DNA from: Geomonas sp. RF6
Lineage (GTDB): Bacteria; Desulfobacterota; Desulfuromonadia; Geobacterales; Geobacteraceae
Direction: 5' to 3'
NCBI RefSeq assembly: GCF_021044625.1
Contig: NZ_CP087999.1
Coordinates: 1 to 64,000, forward strand
DNA length: 64,000 nucleotides
Every line of letters begins with the position of its first letter. The first letter of the stretch is position 1. Below are positions 17,801 through 26,479 of this stretch, piece after piece. The notes beneath the pieces were generated by a model, which was given only the letters and a program-made list of their open reading frames with translations, did not search any database and was not told the DNA's origin. The translations under genes were made by a program, and so were the position numbers.

Positions 17801-18746
17801 GGGTAATCCCCCAGGCATGGTCATGGTAGAACATGAGGCGGGCGCTCTGCTGGTTTGTGTAGTAGAAAGTTATCTCTCCGGCTCGCGGGGCGGGACTGTT
17901 CATGTCCGGAACGTTTTTCACGCTCACACCCTGAGGCCAGGGCGTATCCTCGGTCGCCGGGGTGGTCCACTGATGCGGGGTGCCGTCGCTGATCCACGGG
18001 GTGACGCCGCCGTGCAGGTGCAGGGTCGCCCTGTTGTCCTTGAAGCACATCTTCGGCTTCGGGAAACCGGTGCAGTCGGGATTTCTGACCTCGTCGGTGA
18101 CGGAGCGGCCGTCGGAGGGATCCAGCATCGTCATCGGCCCCATCCCCGATCCCATCATGGTGGAGTCGACCGGGAGGAAGAGATCCCCCCCCGCGCCGGT
18201 GGGGAGGAGGTTCCGGAAAAGGATGCGCACCGGGCGGTCCTTGGTGGCCACGATGACCGGTCCGAGGTAGTGCGGCTTGTCCACACCGGTAAAGCCGGCA
18301 ATGTCGGTGGTGGAGCCGTCGAGACGCGCGTTGGAAAGGGGGACGCTGCCGGGGACCACGGAGGTGCCGAGCTGCACATAACCGCGCAGGAGGGTGGCGG
18401 GAAGATTGGAGTGCATCTGCTCCCGGTACTGTACCAGCCCGATCTCGTAGTAGTCGGATCCCGGGTAGGTGGTGGTATCCGGCTGCGCCACCGGGATGTA
18501 CTGACCGAGGTTGTTCGCGCCGTTCGGCCCGAGTCCGGGAAGTCCATCCACGAATTTCTTGATGCCGCCGGTGACTGCACCGGTGGCGTCGACGGCCGGC
18601 AGCGGGGATAGCGCCCAGTTTGGATACGGTCCGAAGTAGTGGGGAACCTTCGTCTCATCTATCGCCTGGGCTGGAGGCGGCGCGCTGCAAAGGGCGCCGA
18701 CCAGAACCGCGAGCCAAGCCAGCATGGTCCATTTTCGCCTGTCCAT
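14850..18746 (-). CDS. OmpB-like secreted multicopper oxidase 2 with fibronectin type III repeats
   Basis: 1298 residues, a close paralogue of the oxidase at 9879-13754 along its whole length. It has a signal peptide (ending AQA-IDE), HLHGG, FYHDHAWG, HPIHFH and HCHILSHEEMDMM copper segments, and three C-terminal fibronectin type III repeats. The two proteins share long identical stretches, for example around PFCEPPLIPGTPNISVGMEQ. They differ mostly in surface loops and in the fibronectin part. Expected to sit on the outer surface or outside the cell and to oxidise metals, or help reduce metal oxides, as OmpB/OmpC are thought to do. Preceded 26 bases upstream by its own small basic protein. 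Confidence 0.93.
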   Translation of the reverse strand: MDRRKWTMLAWLAVLVGALCSAPPPAQAIDETKVPHYFGPYPNWALSPLPAVDATGAVTGGIKKFVDGLPGLGPNGANNLGQYIPVAQPDTTTYPGSDYYEIGLVQYREQMHSNLPATLLRGYVQLGTSVVPGSVPLSNARLDGSTTDIAGFTGVDKPHYLGPVIVATKDRPVRILFRNLLPTGAGGDLFLPVDSTMMGSGMGPMTMLDPSDGRSVTDEVRNPDCTGFPKPKMCFKDNRATLHLHGGVTPWISDGTPHQWTTPATEDTPWPQGVSVKNVPDMNSPAPRAGEITFYYTNQQSARLMFYHDHAWGITRLNVYAGEAAGYIITDSTEAKLKETGVIPGDQDTIPLIIQDRTFVPTDKQLLTGDPKNGVYAQDPTWDKSRWGGFGNLWYHHVYMPAQNPNDPSGMSAYGRWMFGPWFWPPASPKFGPIPNPRYGMDPATNFTTKLATPCSLDDPLTWQYPVDPFCEPPLIPGTPNISVGMEQFNDTPVVNGTAYPTTTVDPKSYRLRILNAANDRFFNLQLYQADASGTEVALKASELAAAQLDPVVFPTPDTTLSPAGPSWIQIGSEGGFLPAPAVIPPQPITWITDPTRFDVGNVDQHSLVLAPAERADVIVDFSLYAGKTLILYNDAPAAYPARVASYDYYTGSPDLSPVGAPGVLPGYGPNTRTIMQIKVRDIAPSAPFDLTALNNAFAHHSDGSGVFESGQHPIIVGQSAYNTAYGTKFVTGSWCNAPGTNVETCDGLARIFDQGGSLFGFNTLASPTKKLQIPLEPKALHDEMNAVAFDEFGRMTANIGVEAVPAAPGVQNVILYPYVNPPTELIDGTNLPKGDVSVTPIATADGTQIWKITHNGVDTHPIHFHLYDVQVLNRVTWDNIIIAPDANELGWKDTVRISPLEDTIVALRPIIPTLPFDLPNSIRPLSPMMPVGATAGFENTDTAGNPTDPLINQLVNFGWEYVYHCHILSHEEMDMMRPVSLALPPKPADGLSFSISGNGNRARTVLSWNDNSISETGFLVQKTINGTTWTNVGTSPSPLDQLNTTGTRTLTDNTASYTPNVTVKYQVVAQNTVGYGGQFPSMTVSSTPTTLVVGTSAATPSNLTAVLQGGPQVSLTFTDNATNEVGFMVERSTNGGAFTQIGTAPARANTGTVAFVDNTIAAVAGADTTYSYRVFAYNAAGPSGAAVSGGVTVPALPAAPANLRAVNGPNGAGNNRTVILSWQDLSGNESGFTVQRATNSSFTSGVSSTNVAANTTTLTQTGLARNTQYWYRIRSNNGAFVSSGWVSATPLPIRTNP

Positions 18747-18772
18747 AACTCTCCTCCTTTGGGATTAGATTC

Positions 18773-18994
18773 CTACTTCCCGTTCTGGGCCTGGTGCTTC
18801 TTCGCCAGAGCCTGCTTCCTTACCTCCGCCATCTTCTTTTCACGATCAAAACGTGCCTGCATTACCTTCCTGGCATTCTTCAGACCTTGGGGCTGCTTCG
18901 CTGCCACCGCTTTCCCCGCCGGAGCGGCGCCTGCAGTTGCGCAAACCGAAGCTGAAAGCAAGCAGGCTGCTGCCACTACAAATACGCGTCTCAT
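18773..18994 (-). CDS. Small basic secreted protein preceding multicopper oxidase 2
   Basis: 73 residues, the same length as the homologue at 13780-14001. Signal peptide MRRVFVVAAACLLSASVCATAGA, then a K/R-rich helical tail (NARKVMQARFDREKKMAEVRKQ). The tail is far more conserved between the two copies than the signal region, which argues that it is translated and selected. Upstream GGAGGTAACAACT is its ribosome site. Function unknown. Confidence 0.85.
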   Translation of the reverse strand: MRRVFVVAAACLLSASVCATAGAAPAGKAVAAKQPQGLKNARKVMQARFDREKKMAEVRKQALAKKHQAQNGK

Positions 18995-19447
18995 AGTTGT
19001 TACCTCCTTCGCTCTTTGAGTGTTGGAACGACGCTTCCCCTGCAGATGTATTAGCTGAAGTTAATCGAAAGACCACTCTTGCATAAAAGAAGCTGCCACT
19101 GGTTCAGGACAGTATCCCGTGGGCGATCGCTGCTAGTTATGAAGATTCATTTTTGTGAAATACATTTCAGGGAACATGCCAACAGTCACATGAAGATGCT
19201 TTGTCTGTATTTCCAGCGACTTCAGTGACTGAGAACCAGGAATTGTTCTGTGAAGGGTGTCGCACCTTGTGGAAATCGGGAAGGAAAAAAAGCTGCACAG
19301 CCGCTGCAGAAGGGGCGGGAGGGGAATTTGAGATATATGCTACGTTGGATGATTTTTCGCACCCCTGGCAAAAGGGGAAAAGGGGAGAGCGCAGGCGAAA
19401 GAAAAGATGGTGACGGTGGTGTGATGGGTACGGAGGTAAGTCATAAC
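18995..19447. other. Intergenic region, no gene seen
   Basis: About 450 bases between the small basic protein and the GGDEF/EAL gene. Short open frames here have no ribosome site and no recognisable product. It presumably carries the promoter of the second oxidase cassette, but no clear -35/-10 pair could be picked. Confidence 0.5.
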
Positions 19448-19470
19448 GTAGGGCGCAAGGTGCGCCCTAC
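19448..19470 (-). terminator. Perfect hairpin overlapping the GGDEF/EAL stop codon
   Basis: GTAGGGCGCA-AGG-TGCGCCCTAC, a 10-bp perfect inverted repeat that includes the TAG stop at 19467-19469. A similar GTAGGGCGCA-type palindrome is widespread as a bacterial intergenic repeat. There is no T-run, so termination is uncertain. Confidence 0.5.
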
Positions 19471-21971
19471 GCAAACGTGGTGGCGGGAGGTACGTCTTCA
19501 TTCTCCTGCCAGGCCTGGGTCATCGAAAAGAGACGCTCCACATCGTGTGCCGGCAGCGGATGCGCGAAAAGGTACCCCTGCGCCTCGTCGCACCCCTGCT
19601 CTTTCAGGTAGGCGAGCTCCTGCGCTGTCTCCACACCCTCGGCGAGTACGCGCAGCCCCAGGCTGTGCCCCATGGCGATGACGGCATCGACAATGACCCT
19701 GGAGTGACCCTTCTCCGAAATCGCCGTAATGAAGGACTTGTCCACCTTGAGGCGGTCCAGCGGGAAATTCATCAGGTAGCTGAGCGACGAGTAACCGGTG
19801 CCGAAATCGTCCACCGCCAGCAGCACCTGGAGCTCCTTCAGCCGCTCCATTGAAAGGGCGGTCTCCCGCGGGTCGGACATGAAGACGCTCTCGGTTATCT
19901 CCAGCTCCAGCAGAGAGGGCTCCAGCCCCGTTTCCCGCAGTATGCTCTCCACCTGGGTATGGAAGGAGGGATGCAGGAACTGAGTCCCGGAGACGTTGAC
20001 CGCCATGCGCACCGGCTGATATCCCGCGTCCACCCAGGCGCGCCCTTGCCGGCACGCTTCCCTCAGCACCCACTCCCCGACTCCCCTCATCATCCCTGTC
20101 TGCTCGGCGACGGGAATGAATACCGCAGGCGGGATGTAGCCGCGCTCCGGCGTGAACCAGCGCAGCAGTGCCTCTACGCCATAGATGCGACCGGTGGCGA
20201 GGTCGACCTGCGGCTGGTAGTGGAGGGTGAACTGGTCGGTGAGAAGCGCCTTGCGCAGCAAGTCCTCCAGCGCCTTTCGCTCCTGGGCCTGCTCATTCAT
20301 CTCGTCGGAGAAGAACTGGTACGCGTTGCGCCCTGTCTCCTTCGCGGCATACATGGCAAGATCCGCGTTGCGCAGCAGCGAGGTCGCGTCCGTCCCATCG
20401 GTGGGATAAAAGACGATCCCGATGCTCGAGGTGACGTACACCTCGTTCCCCTCCAGCTCGAACGGCACCTCAAAAAGTTCCATGATCTTTTTCGCCACCG
20501 TCTCGACACTGACGTCCCCGCCGGCGTTGTTGCACAAAAGGACGAACTCGTCCCCGCCGAGCCTGGCGAAGGTGTCGCTGCGGCGCACGAAGGAATTCAT
20601 GCGCTGCGCCACCCCTTGCAGGAGGAGGTCGCCGCAGGCATGGCCGAGGGTGTCGTTTATGTCCTTGAAACGGTCGAGGTCGAAGAAAAGGAGAGCGAGC
20701 TTCGTCTTGTCCCGCTGGGCGCGGGCCATCCCCTGCCTCAGCCTGTCGCTGAACAGGAGGCGGTTCGGCAGCCCGGTCAGGGGGTCGTAGTACGCCAGTT
20801 GCTCTATCTCCTGCTCCGCCTGCTTCCGGGCACTGATGTCGTGCGCGATGCAGACGTGGTGACGGGAGGTGGCGGAAGTATTTTCCATAACCGACGCCGA
20901 AAAGGAAACAGGGAGCCCCTCCCCTTCCCTGGTGCGGCACGATATCTCCAGCTCCCGGATGATGCCGTCGCGATTCAATATCTCAAGGAGAGTCTCGCAC
21001 TGCGACACGTCCTCGAGAACCTTTGAAAACCGCTGTCCCAGCAGTTCCTCCCTCTTGTAACGCAGCATGTGGCAGGTGGCGGGATTGACCCTCACGATGA
21101 CCCCCTCGGCAGAGAGGACAAAGAGGGCGTCCGCCATCGAAGCGATGATGCGGTCGAGGTAGTTGCTGGTGGTGACGATGTCGTCCTTGGAGCGCTGCAG
21201 CTCGAGGACCATACCGTTGAAGGCGGACGAAAGGGTCCCTATCTCGTCTGAAGAATCAATATCGAGGTGCACCGACAGATCACCCTGCGAGACAAGCTCC
21301 ACCCCCTTCTCCAGGCGCTTCAGCCTTCTGGCGATGGACGCCGAGATGACAGCGCCGCAGGCCAGGGCAAGGAGGAAGGTGACCGCCGAGAGCACAGGCA
21401 TGAACAGAATGGCATATCGTATCCTATCGGCGAGCTCTGCGCCGCTGCCGTCCATCTCCCCCTTTTCGTGCTGCACGGCAGCGTCGACAGCAGCTAGAAA
21501 ATCCATCTCCGCTGCCTCGAACCTCTCCTTCCCCTCGACATACGCCTCCGCGGAGGACTGTTTTTTGTTCTGCTGCAGGAAGTCGGAGCTCCCCTCCAGC
21601 AGGAGCACCGTTTTCTGCCGCAGCGCATTGTAGAGGCGGCTTTCCTGCTCGTCCTCCACCATGAGCTTTTCACACCTCAACAAAATCCCTTTTATCTGCG
21701 CCTTTGACGCAAGCAAGAGCTCGACTTCCTCTTCGTGCTGCGAGGCGGCCGCGACGTTGTTCAGGTACGCGAGTTCCACCGTGGAGGAGACGATGCGCAG
21801 TCCGTAGAAGCGCATGGACTCAAGGGCACCGGTAAGGGGGATGACATCCCCGGTGACATGGTCGTACGGCGCTTTTATGTCCCTGCTGGTCCGCATCGCG
21901 CAATACCCGACGACGCAGGTAAGAAGGGCAACGACGAAGTAACCGAGAAGAAGCTTGTGAAAAATTTTCAT
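19467..21971 (-). CDS. Membrane GGDEF/EAL c-di-GMP protein with HAMP and PAS domains
   Basis: 834 residues. An N-terminal membrane helix (8-25), a helical periplasmic sensor (~30-185), a second membrane helix (~190-212) and HAMP (~212-265) come first. PAS (~275-390), GGDEF (~395-560) and EAL (~575-820) follow. The GGDEF site is intact (LGGDEFVLL), and so are the EAL catalytic motifs: VEALLRW, NVSGTQF, ELEITES, DDFGTGYSSL, KVDKSFI and EGVET. Both cyclase and phosphodiesterase activity are possible. It starts six bases after the stop of the upstream TonB-dependent receptor, so it is the last gene of a receptor-receptor-signalling run. Confidence 0.94.
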   Translation of the reverse strand: MKIFHKLLLGYFVVALLTCVVGYCAMRTSRDIKAPYDHVTGDVIPLTGALESMRFYGLRIVSSTVELAYLNNVAAASQHEEEVELLLASKAQIKGILLRCEKLMVEDEQESRLYNALRQKTVLLLEGSSDFLQQNKKQSSAEAYVEGKERFEAAEMDFLAAVDAAVQHEKGEMDGSGAELADRIRYAILFMPVLSAVTFLLALACGAVISASIARRLKRLEKGVELVSQGDLSVHLDIDSSDEIGTLSSAFNGMVLELQRSKDDIVTTSNYLDRIIASMADALFVLSAEGVIVRVNPATCHMLRYKREELLGQRFSKVLEDVSQCETLLEILNRDGIIRELEISCRTREGEGLPVSFSASVMENTSATSRHHVCIAHDISARKQAEQEIEQLAYYDPLTGLPNRLLFSDRLRQGMARAQRDKTKLALLFFDLDRFKDINDTLGHACGDLLLQGVAQRMNSFVRRSDTFARLGGDEFVLLCNNAGGDVSVETVAKKIMELFEVPFELEGNEVYVTSSIGIVFYPTDGTDATSLLRNADLAMYAAKETGRNAYQFFSDEMNEQAQERKALEDLLRKALLTDQFTLHYQPQVDLATGRIYGVEALLRWFTPERGYIPPAVFIPVAEQTGMMRGVGEWVLREACRQGRAWVDAGYQPVRMAVNVSGTQFLHPSFHTQVESILRETGLEPSLLELEITESVFMSDPRETALSMERLKELQVLLAVDDFGTGYSSLSYLMNFPLDRLKVDKSFITAISEKGHSRVIVDAVIAMGHSLGLRVLAEGVETAQELAYLKEQGCDEAQGYLFAHPLPAHDVERLFSMTQAWQENEDVPPATTFA

Positions 21972-21977
21972 GATGTC

Positions 21978-23981
21978 TCAAAACTCCCAGGTGAGCTTTC
22001 CGTAAAAGGAGCGCCCCATCAGGTACACCGCCTGCGACGTCTCCGAGGAGAACTCCTCGTGCGCCCCTTCCACCAGGTTTTGCCCCACAGCAGTCAGTTC
22101 CACACCCGGCAGCACCCGCCAGGAGAGGCGCACGTCGAGCCCCACATACGACGGAATGGCCACCCCCCGCGAGTTGGGCAACGCCCTGCTTATCCCGTCG
22201 ACATAGCGCCCCCAGAGGTCGAGGGAGAGGTCGCGTCCGAGGTCCGTCATGGAGCGGAGTGAGAACTGCTGTGCGGGGACGGTATCCTCCAGGTTCCCCG
22301 CGCCGCGCGGGTCATGGGAGCTCTCGGCCTGCAGGTTGATGAAGGTGTAGGCGCCCTTCACCTTCCAGCGCGGGACCGGGCGCCACTCCCCTGAAAGCTC
22401 GGCACCATAGCTCGTCACTCTCGTGCCGTTTGCCGCCGTCAGGAGGATGGTGTTGTACGGGTTGCGCTGCTGCGGCGCCATTGCGGGGATGAAACCCCTC
22501 TCGCGGTCCCCCACGTCGTGATACCGGTTGTAGAAGGTGGCGAGGTCGAGGGAGAAGGTCTGTGCGAGTTCCGCCCGGTACCCCGCCTCGTAGGCCACCA
22601 CACCCTCCGCGCCAAAGGAGGGGGAGCCGACCACCGAAAGGAGGGTGGGACTGCTTCCCGGACCGGTTGCGGGAGTGACCGACGCATTGTTGTACAGCGT
22701 GGTGTCCGCCCGCGAAGGGGTGCGCACCGCGCGTGACACGGCCCCCCACACGGTGTGCCGATCGTCCGGCGTCCACAGGATGCGCCCGCTCGGCTGCACC
22801 TCGATACCGGAGTAGTCGTTGTGTTCCAGCTTCGTCCCCACGATGAGGTGCAGGCGCTCCGGGTAGAGCGTGATGTCGTCCTGCAGGAAGACGCTGTACA
22901 GGCTGTCGCCGCGGCTTGCCGGCGAAAGCTTCAGCCCTGCTTCCTTGTTGCTGAAGCGGTCGTGGTTGAAGCGGTACCCCGCCCCCCAGATGATCTCCTG
23001 GGCAGACCCCAGCGGGAAGCGGTGCTGAAGTTCCAGGTCGATCGTGTCGTGCTTCTCGTCCAGCACCGCCATATAGCGCGCGGTATGGTCGTAATAGAGC
23101 TGCGCGTAGATATCGGAGGCGTCGGAAAAGGTCCGCTGGAAGCGCCCGAGAAGGTTCGACCCCACGAAGGAGATTCCCGGGGTCACCGTGGTGGAGCCGA
23201 TGGGGTTGAGCGAGATAAGGGTCTCGGTGTCGTCGATTCTGCCGCCATGCAGGTCCCCCTGCAGCGTGACCGTATCTCTGCCGTTTAAGGAGCTGTCGTA
23301 GCGGAACCCTCCCCTCGCCGTCTCCCAGGCATCCTCCCCTCCCACACCGCTTCCCTTCACCTCGCTCTCCCCGCGGTTCTGGTACTTCGCGTAGATCCTC
23401 AGGGCACCGTCATCGCCGAGCGTCGTGCCGTAGCGCGCCCCGGCGAAGGCCTTTTCGTAGTTCCCCCCTCCGGCGCTCAGGAGCGTGCCGGTGGTGTCGT
23501 GGGCGCTCCTGGTGATGATGTTGATGACGCCGTTTACCGCGTTGGCACCCCAGATAGTGGCGCCCGGGCCGCGGATGACCTCGATGCGGTCGATATCCTC
23601 CAGGAGAGTGTCCTGCATCTCCCAGTTAACCCCGGCAAAGAACGGGGTATAGACGCTGCGCCCGTCGATGAGGACGAGGAGCTTGTTGGCAAAAAGCCCG
23701 TTGAAGCCGCGGCTGGTGACTGCCCAGCTGTTGGAATTTATGCGCGCCACCTCGAGCCCCGGGACCATGCGCAGCGCCTCCGGAATGGAGGTGGCGCCGG
23801 AACGCCGCAGGTCCTCGCTGGTGATGACGAAGATCGCCGCGGCGGAGTTCGCCACCGACTGCTCCTTCTTCGATACCGAGGTCACCCGCACGTGCATGAG
23901 GTCCTCGAGGGTGAGCCCCATGAGGTCCCGCCCCCCCTCCCCTTCCTCCCCGGATACGCCCCCCCTGTGCCGTGCCGACAA
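21978..23981 (-). CDS. TonB-dependent receptor, signal peptide out of frame
   Basis: 667 residues as read, from a TTG. It holds the plug domain (SAAAIFVITSEDLRRSGATSIPEALRMVPGLEVARI..., GRSVYTPFFAGV, DRIEVIRGPGATIWGANAVNGVINIITR) and a complete beta-barrel ending in KLTWEF with terminal Phe. This is a FepA/BtuB-like outer-membrane receptor; the ligand is unknown. No signal peptide is encoded in this frame. One is visible just upstream in another frame (ALSLCFILVALVALVGTAQG, about 23970-24030), separated by a run of seven C at 23959-23965. A -1 change in that run would join most of it, but a second shift would be needed to reach an ATG. Either a pseudogene or sequence error. Paralogue of the next receptor. 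Confidence 0.82.
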   Translation of the reverse strand: MSARHRGGVSGEEGEGGRDLMGLTLEDLMHVRVTSVSKKEQSVANSAAAIFVITSEDLRRSGATSIPEALRMVPGLEVARINSNSWAVTSRGFNGLFANKLLVLIDGRSVYTPFFAGVNWEMQDTLLEDIDRIEVIRGPGATIWGANAVNGVINIITRSAHDTTGTLLSAGGGNYEKAFAGARYGTTLGDDGALRIYAKYQNRGESEVKGSGVGGEDAWETARGGFRYDSSLNGRDTVTLQGDLHGGRIDDTETLISLNPIGSTTVTPGISFVGSNLLGRFQRTFSDASDIYAQLYYDHTARYMAVLDEKHDTIDLELQHRFPLGSAQEIIWGAGYRFNHDRFSNKEAGLKLSPASRGDSLYSVFLQDDITLYPERLHLIVGTKLEHNDYSGIEVQPSGRILWTPDDRHTVWGAVSRAVRTPSRADTTLYNNASVTPATGPGSSPTLLSVVGSPSFGAEGVVAYEAGYRAELAQTFSLDLATFYNRYHDVGDRERGFIPAMAPQQRNPYNTILLTAANGTRVTSYGAELSGEWRPVPRWKVKGAYTFINLQAESSHDPRGAGNLEDTVPAQQFSLRSMTDLGRDLSLDLWGRYVDGISRALPNSRGVAIPSYVGLDVRLSWRVLPGVELTAVGQNLVEGAHEEFSSETSQAVYLMGRSFYGKLTWEF

Positions 23982-24114
23982 GGGCGACGAGCGCCACGAG
24001 GATGAAGCAGAGGGAAAGGGCGCGCCTTCCGCTGCATCGTCGTCTCCATCTCGCGGAGGCCGCCCCCCTTGAAACTGGCTGATCCGGGTATGACGGGGAG
24101 CCAGCGGCAGGAAG

Positions 24115-24227
24115 GTCCCCCCTCCCTTGACGGGAGGGGGACAGGGGGTGGGTGAAGCTGCCGCCAGGCTGAACTAGTGGCACCTTCCCCCCCACCCTGG
24201 CCCTCCCCCGCAAGGGGGGAGGGGAGG
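24115..24227. repeat. Intergenic repeat family C, copy 1
   Basis: About 112 bases: CTCCCTTGACGGGAGG hairpin, ACAGGGGGTGGGTGAAGC, a variable 25-base middle, TGGCACCTTCCCCCCCACCC, then CTCCCCCGCAAGGGGGGAGGGG. Near-identical copies lie at 51759-51870 and 60917-61027, each just upstream of a minus-strand coding region. Confidence 0.85.
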
Positions 24228-24263
24228 ATCCTATGGACTGTTCATCGATTTTCCCGATCACCT

Positions 24264-26309
24264 TCAGAACTCCCACTGCAACTTACCGTAGAAACTGCGC
24301 CCGAGCGCCGCCGGCTGCGTGCTTATGTACTGCGACACGAACTCCATCTGCCGGTCGTGGAGGAGGTTTTGCCCCACCAGGACCAGATGGAGATCCTTGC
24401 GGAGCTGCCAGTCGAGGCGGGCGTCGAGCGTCAGGTAGCTGGCGATCCCGAAGGCAGGGAGTGCGTCCACGTAGCGCAGCCAGAGGTCCCCCTCGACGTT
24501 CTTGCCGAGGTCCATCGCTGAGCGCAGAGAGACCTGGTGCTGCGGGTTCTCCTTCTTCAGATCCGCCGCGAGGATGGCGGGATCCGTTTCCTGGCTCAGG
24601 ACTCGCAGAAAGGTGTAGGCCAGCCGCAGGCGCCACCAGGGGAGCGCCTTCAGATCTCCCGCGAGCTCCCCCCCCCAGGTCTTCGCCGCGCTGCGGCTCT
24701 GGAGCTGTGCCGGTATCGTGAGGGCGGGGGCCGGCGCAAAGGAGAAGATCGGCGCATCAGCACGCAGCAGGATCAGATCCCGGTACACGTTGTAAAAGAG
24801 TGCGGTGTCAACGGTGAGGCGCGGCACCGGCTCCACGCGGTAGCCGAGCTCGTAGGCGATCAGCTTCTCCGCCTTCAGGGTGTCGGAGCCGATCATGTGC
24901 ACGTGCGTCGGCACAGGTTCAGGGAAAGGGGGGATGCTGGTGGGGGGAGCCGCGATGGAGAGGGACTCGGAGTCCTCCCCGAGAGAGGGGGTCCTGGCCG
25001 CGCGCGACACCGAAAGCCATACGGACTGTTTTTCCGCAGGGGTCCACAGCAGTCGCGCGCTTGGCTGCACCTCGAGCCCCGTGTAGTCGTTGTGCTCGAA
25101 CTTGGAGCCGACGATGAGGTGCAACCTCTCCGGCACCAGCATGAAGGTCCCCTGCAGGAAGGCGCTGAAGAGGTTATTTTGCTCCCGCTCCTTCAGGGTG
25201 AAGTCCTGCAGCGGGAAGCGGAGCCGGTCGCGGATGAAGCGGTATCCGGCCCCCCAGAGGATTTCGTGCTCGGAACCGAAGCGGAAGCGGTTCTGGAAGT
25301 CCACGTCCACCGTGTCGATTGACGCATCGACGACCGCATAGCGCATGTCGGTCCGGTCGTAATAGAGCTGCACCCCCATGTCGGCGCTCTCGGAGAAGGT
25401 CCTTTTCCACCGCGCGATGAGGTTGCCGCCGGAGACCGGGGTAGTGTAGTTCAGGGTGTCGCCGAACCCGGGGATGTTCAGGTACGTCTCGTTCAGCCTC
25501 TGGTCGTAGTAGTCCCCCTGGAGGGTAAAGGTGTCTTTCTCCGCAGGGGCGGCATCGAGGCGGAACCCCCCTCTCAGTGCGTGCCAGCCGTTGTGTCCCT
25601 CGCGCCCCGTCTGCGGGTCCTCGAGCCCCTCCCGGTCGAAGTACTTCAGGTACACCCGGTAGTTACCCTTCTCCCCGAGCTGCTTCCCGTAGCGTGCGCT
25701 GGCAAAGGCGCGCTCCTGTGTCCCCCCCCCTGCCGTGACGAGCCCCCCGACGGTATCCTCGGCTTCCTTCGTTATGATATTGATGATGCCGTTGACTGCA
25801 TTCGCCCCCCACATCGTCGCACCCGGACCGCGGACGACCTCGATGCGGGCGATGTCCTCCATGAGGGTGTCCTGCGAGTCCCACAGCACACCCGAAAAGA
25901 GAGGGGTGTACACAGATCGCCCGTCCATGAGGACGAGCATCTTGCTGGCGAAGCGGCCGTTGAACCCGCGGCTCGACACCGCCCACTTGTTGCCGTCGAT
26001 GCGCGCGACCTCGAGCCCCGGCACCATGCGCAGGGCGTCCGGAATGTTGGTGACGCCGGAGCGGCGGATGTCTTCTTGTGTGATGACAAAGACCGCCGCG
26101 GCGGAATCATAGATCTTTTGCGCCTTCCTCCCCACCGAGGTCACCGTGAGGTCCATGAGGTCCTCCAGCTTCAGGGAGGTGAGGTCGAGCGGCTGTGAAC
26201 CCTGGTCGGTATCGGCGGCATGCGCTCCGAACGGCAGGGCCACGCAGGCGAGCAGGGTGAAAAGAAGGGGGAGGAATGTGCGGGTAACTCTCTTTTTGTT
26301 CTGTTTCAT
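24264..26309 (-). CDS. TonB-dependent outer membrane receptor
   Basis: 681 residues with a normal signal peptide (first ~31 residues, ending AHA-ADT). The plug domain has VTSVGRKAQKIYDSAAAVFVITQEDIRRSG, RSVYTPLFSGV, ARIEVVRGPGATMWGANAVNGIINIITK; a 22-strand-type barrel ends in KLQWEF. It is closely related to the receptor downstream (21978-23981), so the pair looks like a tandem duplication. The substrate (siderophore, cobalamin, nickel or other chelate) cannot be told. No cobalamin riboswitch or iron box was recognised upstream. Confidence 0.92.
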   Translation of the reverse strand: MKQNKKRVTRTFLPLLFTLLACVALPFGAHAADTDQGSQPLDLTSLKLEDLMDLTVTSVGRKAQKIYDSAAAVFVITQEDIRRSGVTNIPDALRMVPGLEVARIDGNKWAVSSRGFNGRFASKMLVLMDGRSVYTPLFSGVLWDSQDTLMEDIARIEVVRGPGATMWGANAVNGIINIITKEAEDTVGGLVTAGGGTQERAFASARYGKQLGEKGNYRVYLKYFDREGLEDPQTGREGHNGWHALRGGFRLDAAPAEKDTFTLQGDYYDQRLNETYLNIPGFGDTLNYTTPVSGGNLIARWKRTFSESADMGVQLYYDRTDMRYAVVDASIDTVDVDFQNRFRFGSEHEILWGAGYRFIRDRLRFPLQDFTLKEREQNNLFSAFLQGTFMLVPERLHLIVGSKFEHNDYTGLEVQPSARLLWTPAEKQSVWLSVSRAARTPSLGEDSESLSIAAPPTSIPPFPEPVPTHVHMIGSDTLKAEKLIAYELGYRVEPVPRLTVDTALFYNVYRDLILLRADAPIFSFAPAPALTIPAQLQSRSAAKTWGGELAGDLKALPWWRLRLAYTFLRVLSQETDPAILAADLKKENPQHQVSLRSAMDLGKNVEGDLWLRYVDALPAFGIASYLTLDARLDWQLRKDLHLVLVGQNLLHDRQMEFVSQYISTQPAALGRSFYGKLQWEF

Positions 26310-26479
26310 GGAAAGGCTCGTCTCGTCTTGATTATCTGCTTGGGGGGGGACCCCCGGTATGTTTATAAGCTCGCGGCGCGGCTGGTGGGCAGAAGAGGAA
26401 GGATGGCAGCAGCGGAACGAGTGAAAGGTTTTTCAATCTGCCGGGGAACCAGCGGTTACTGTTGCCTCAAGGCAGTGGG

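Noticed and set aside
24115-24227. Repeat C as a known riboswitch (cobalamin) for the TonB receptors
   Set aside because: It shows none of the conserved cobalamin riboswitch segments and recurs before unrelated genes (ABC ATPase, ppk2).
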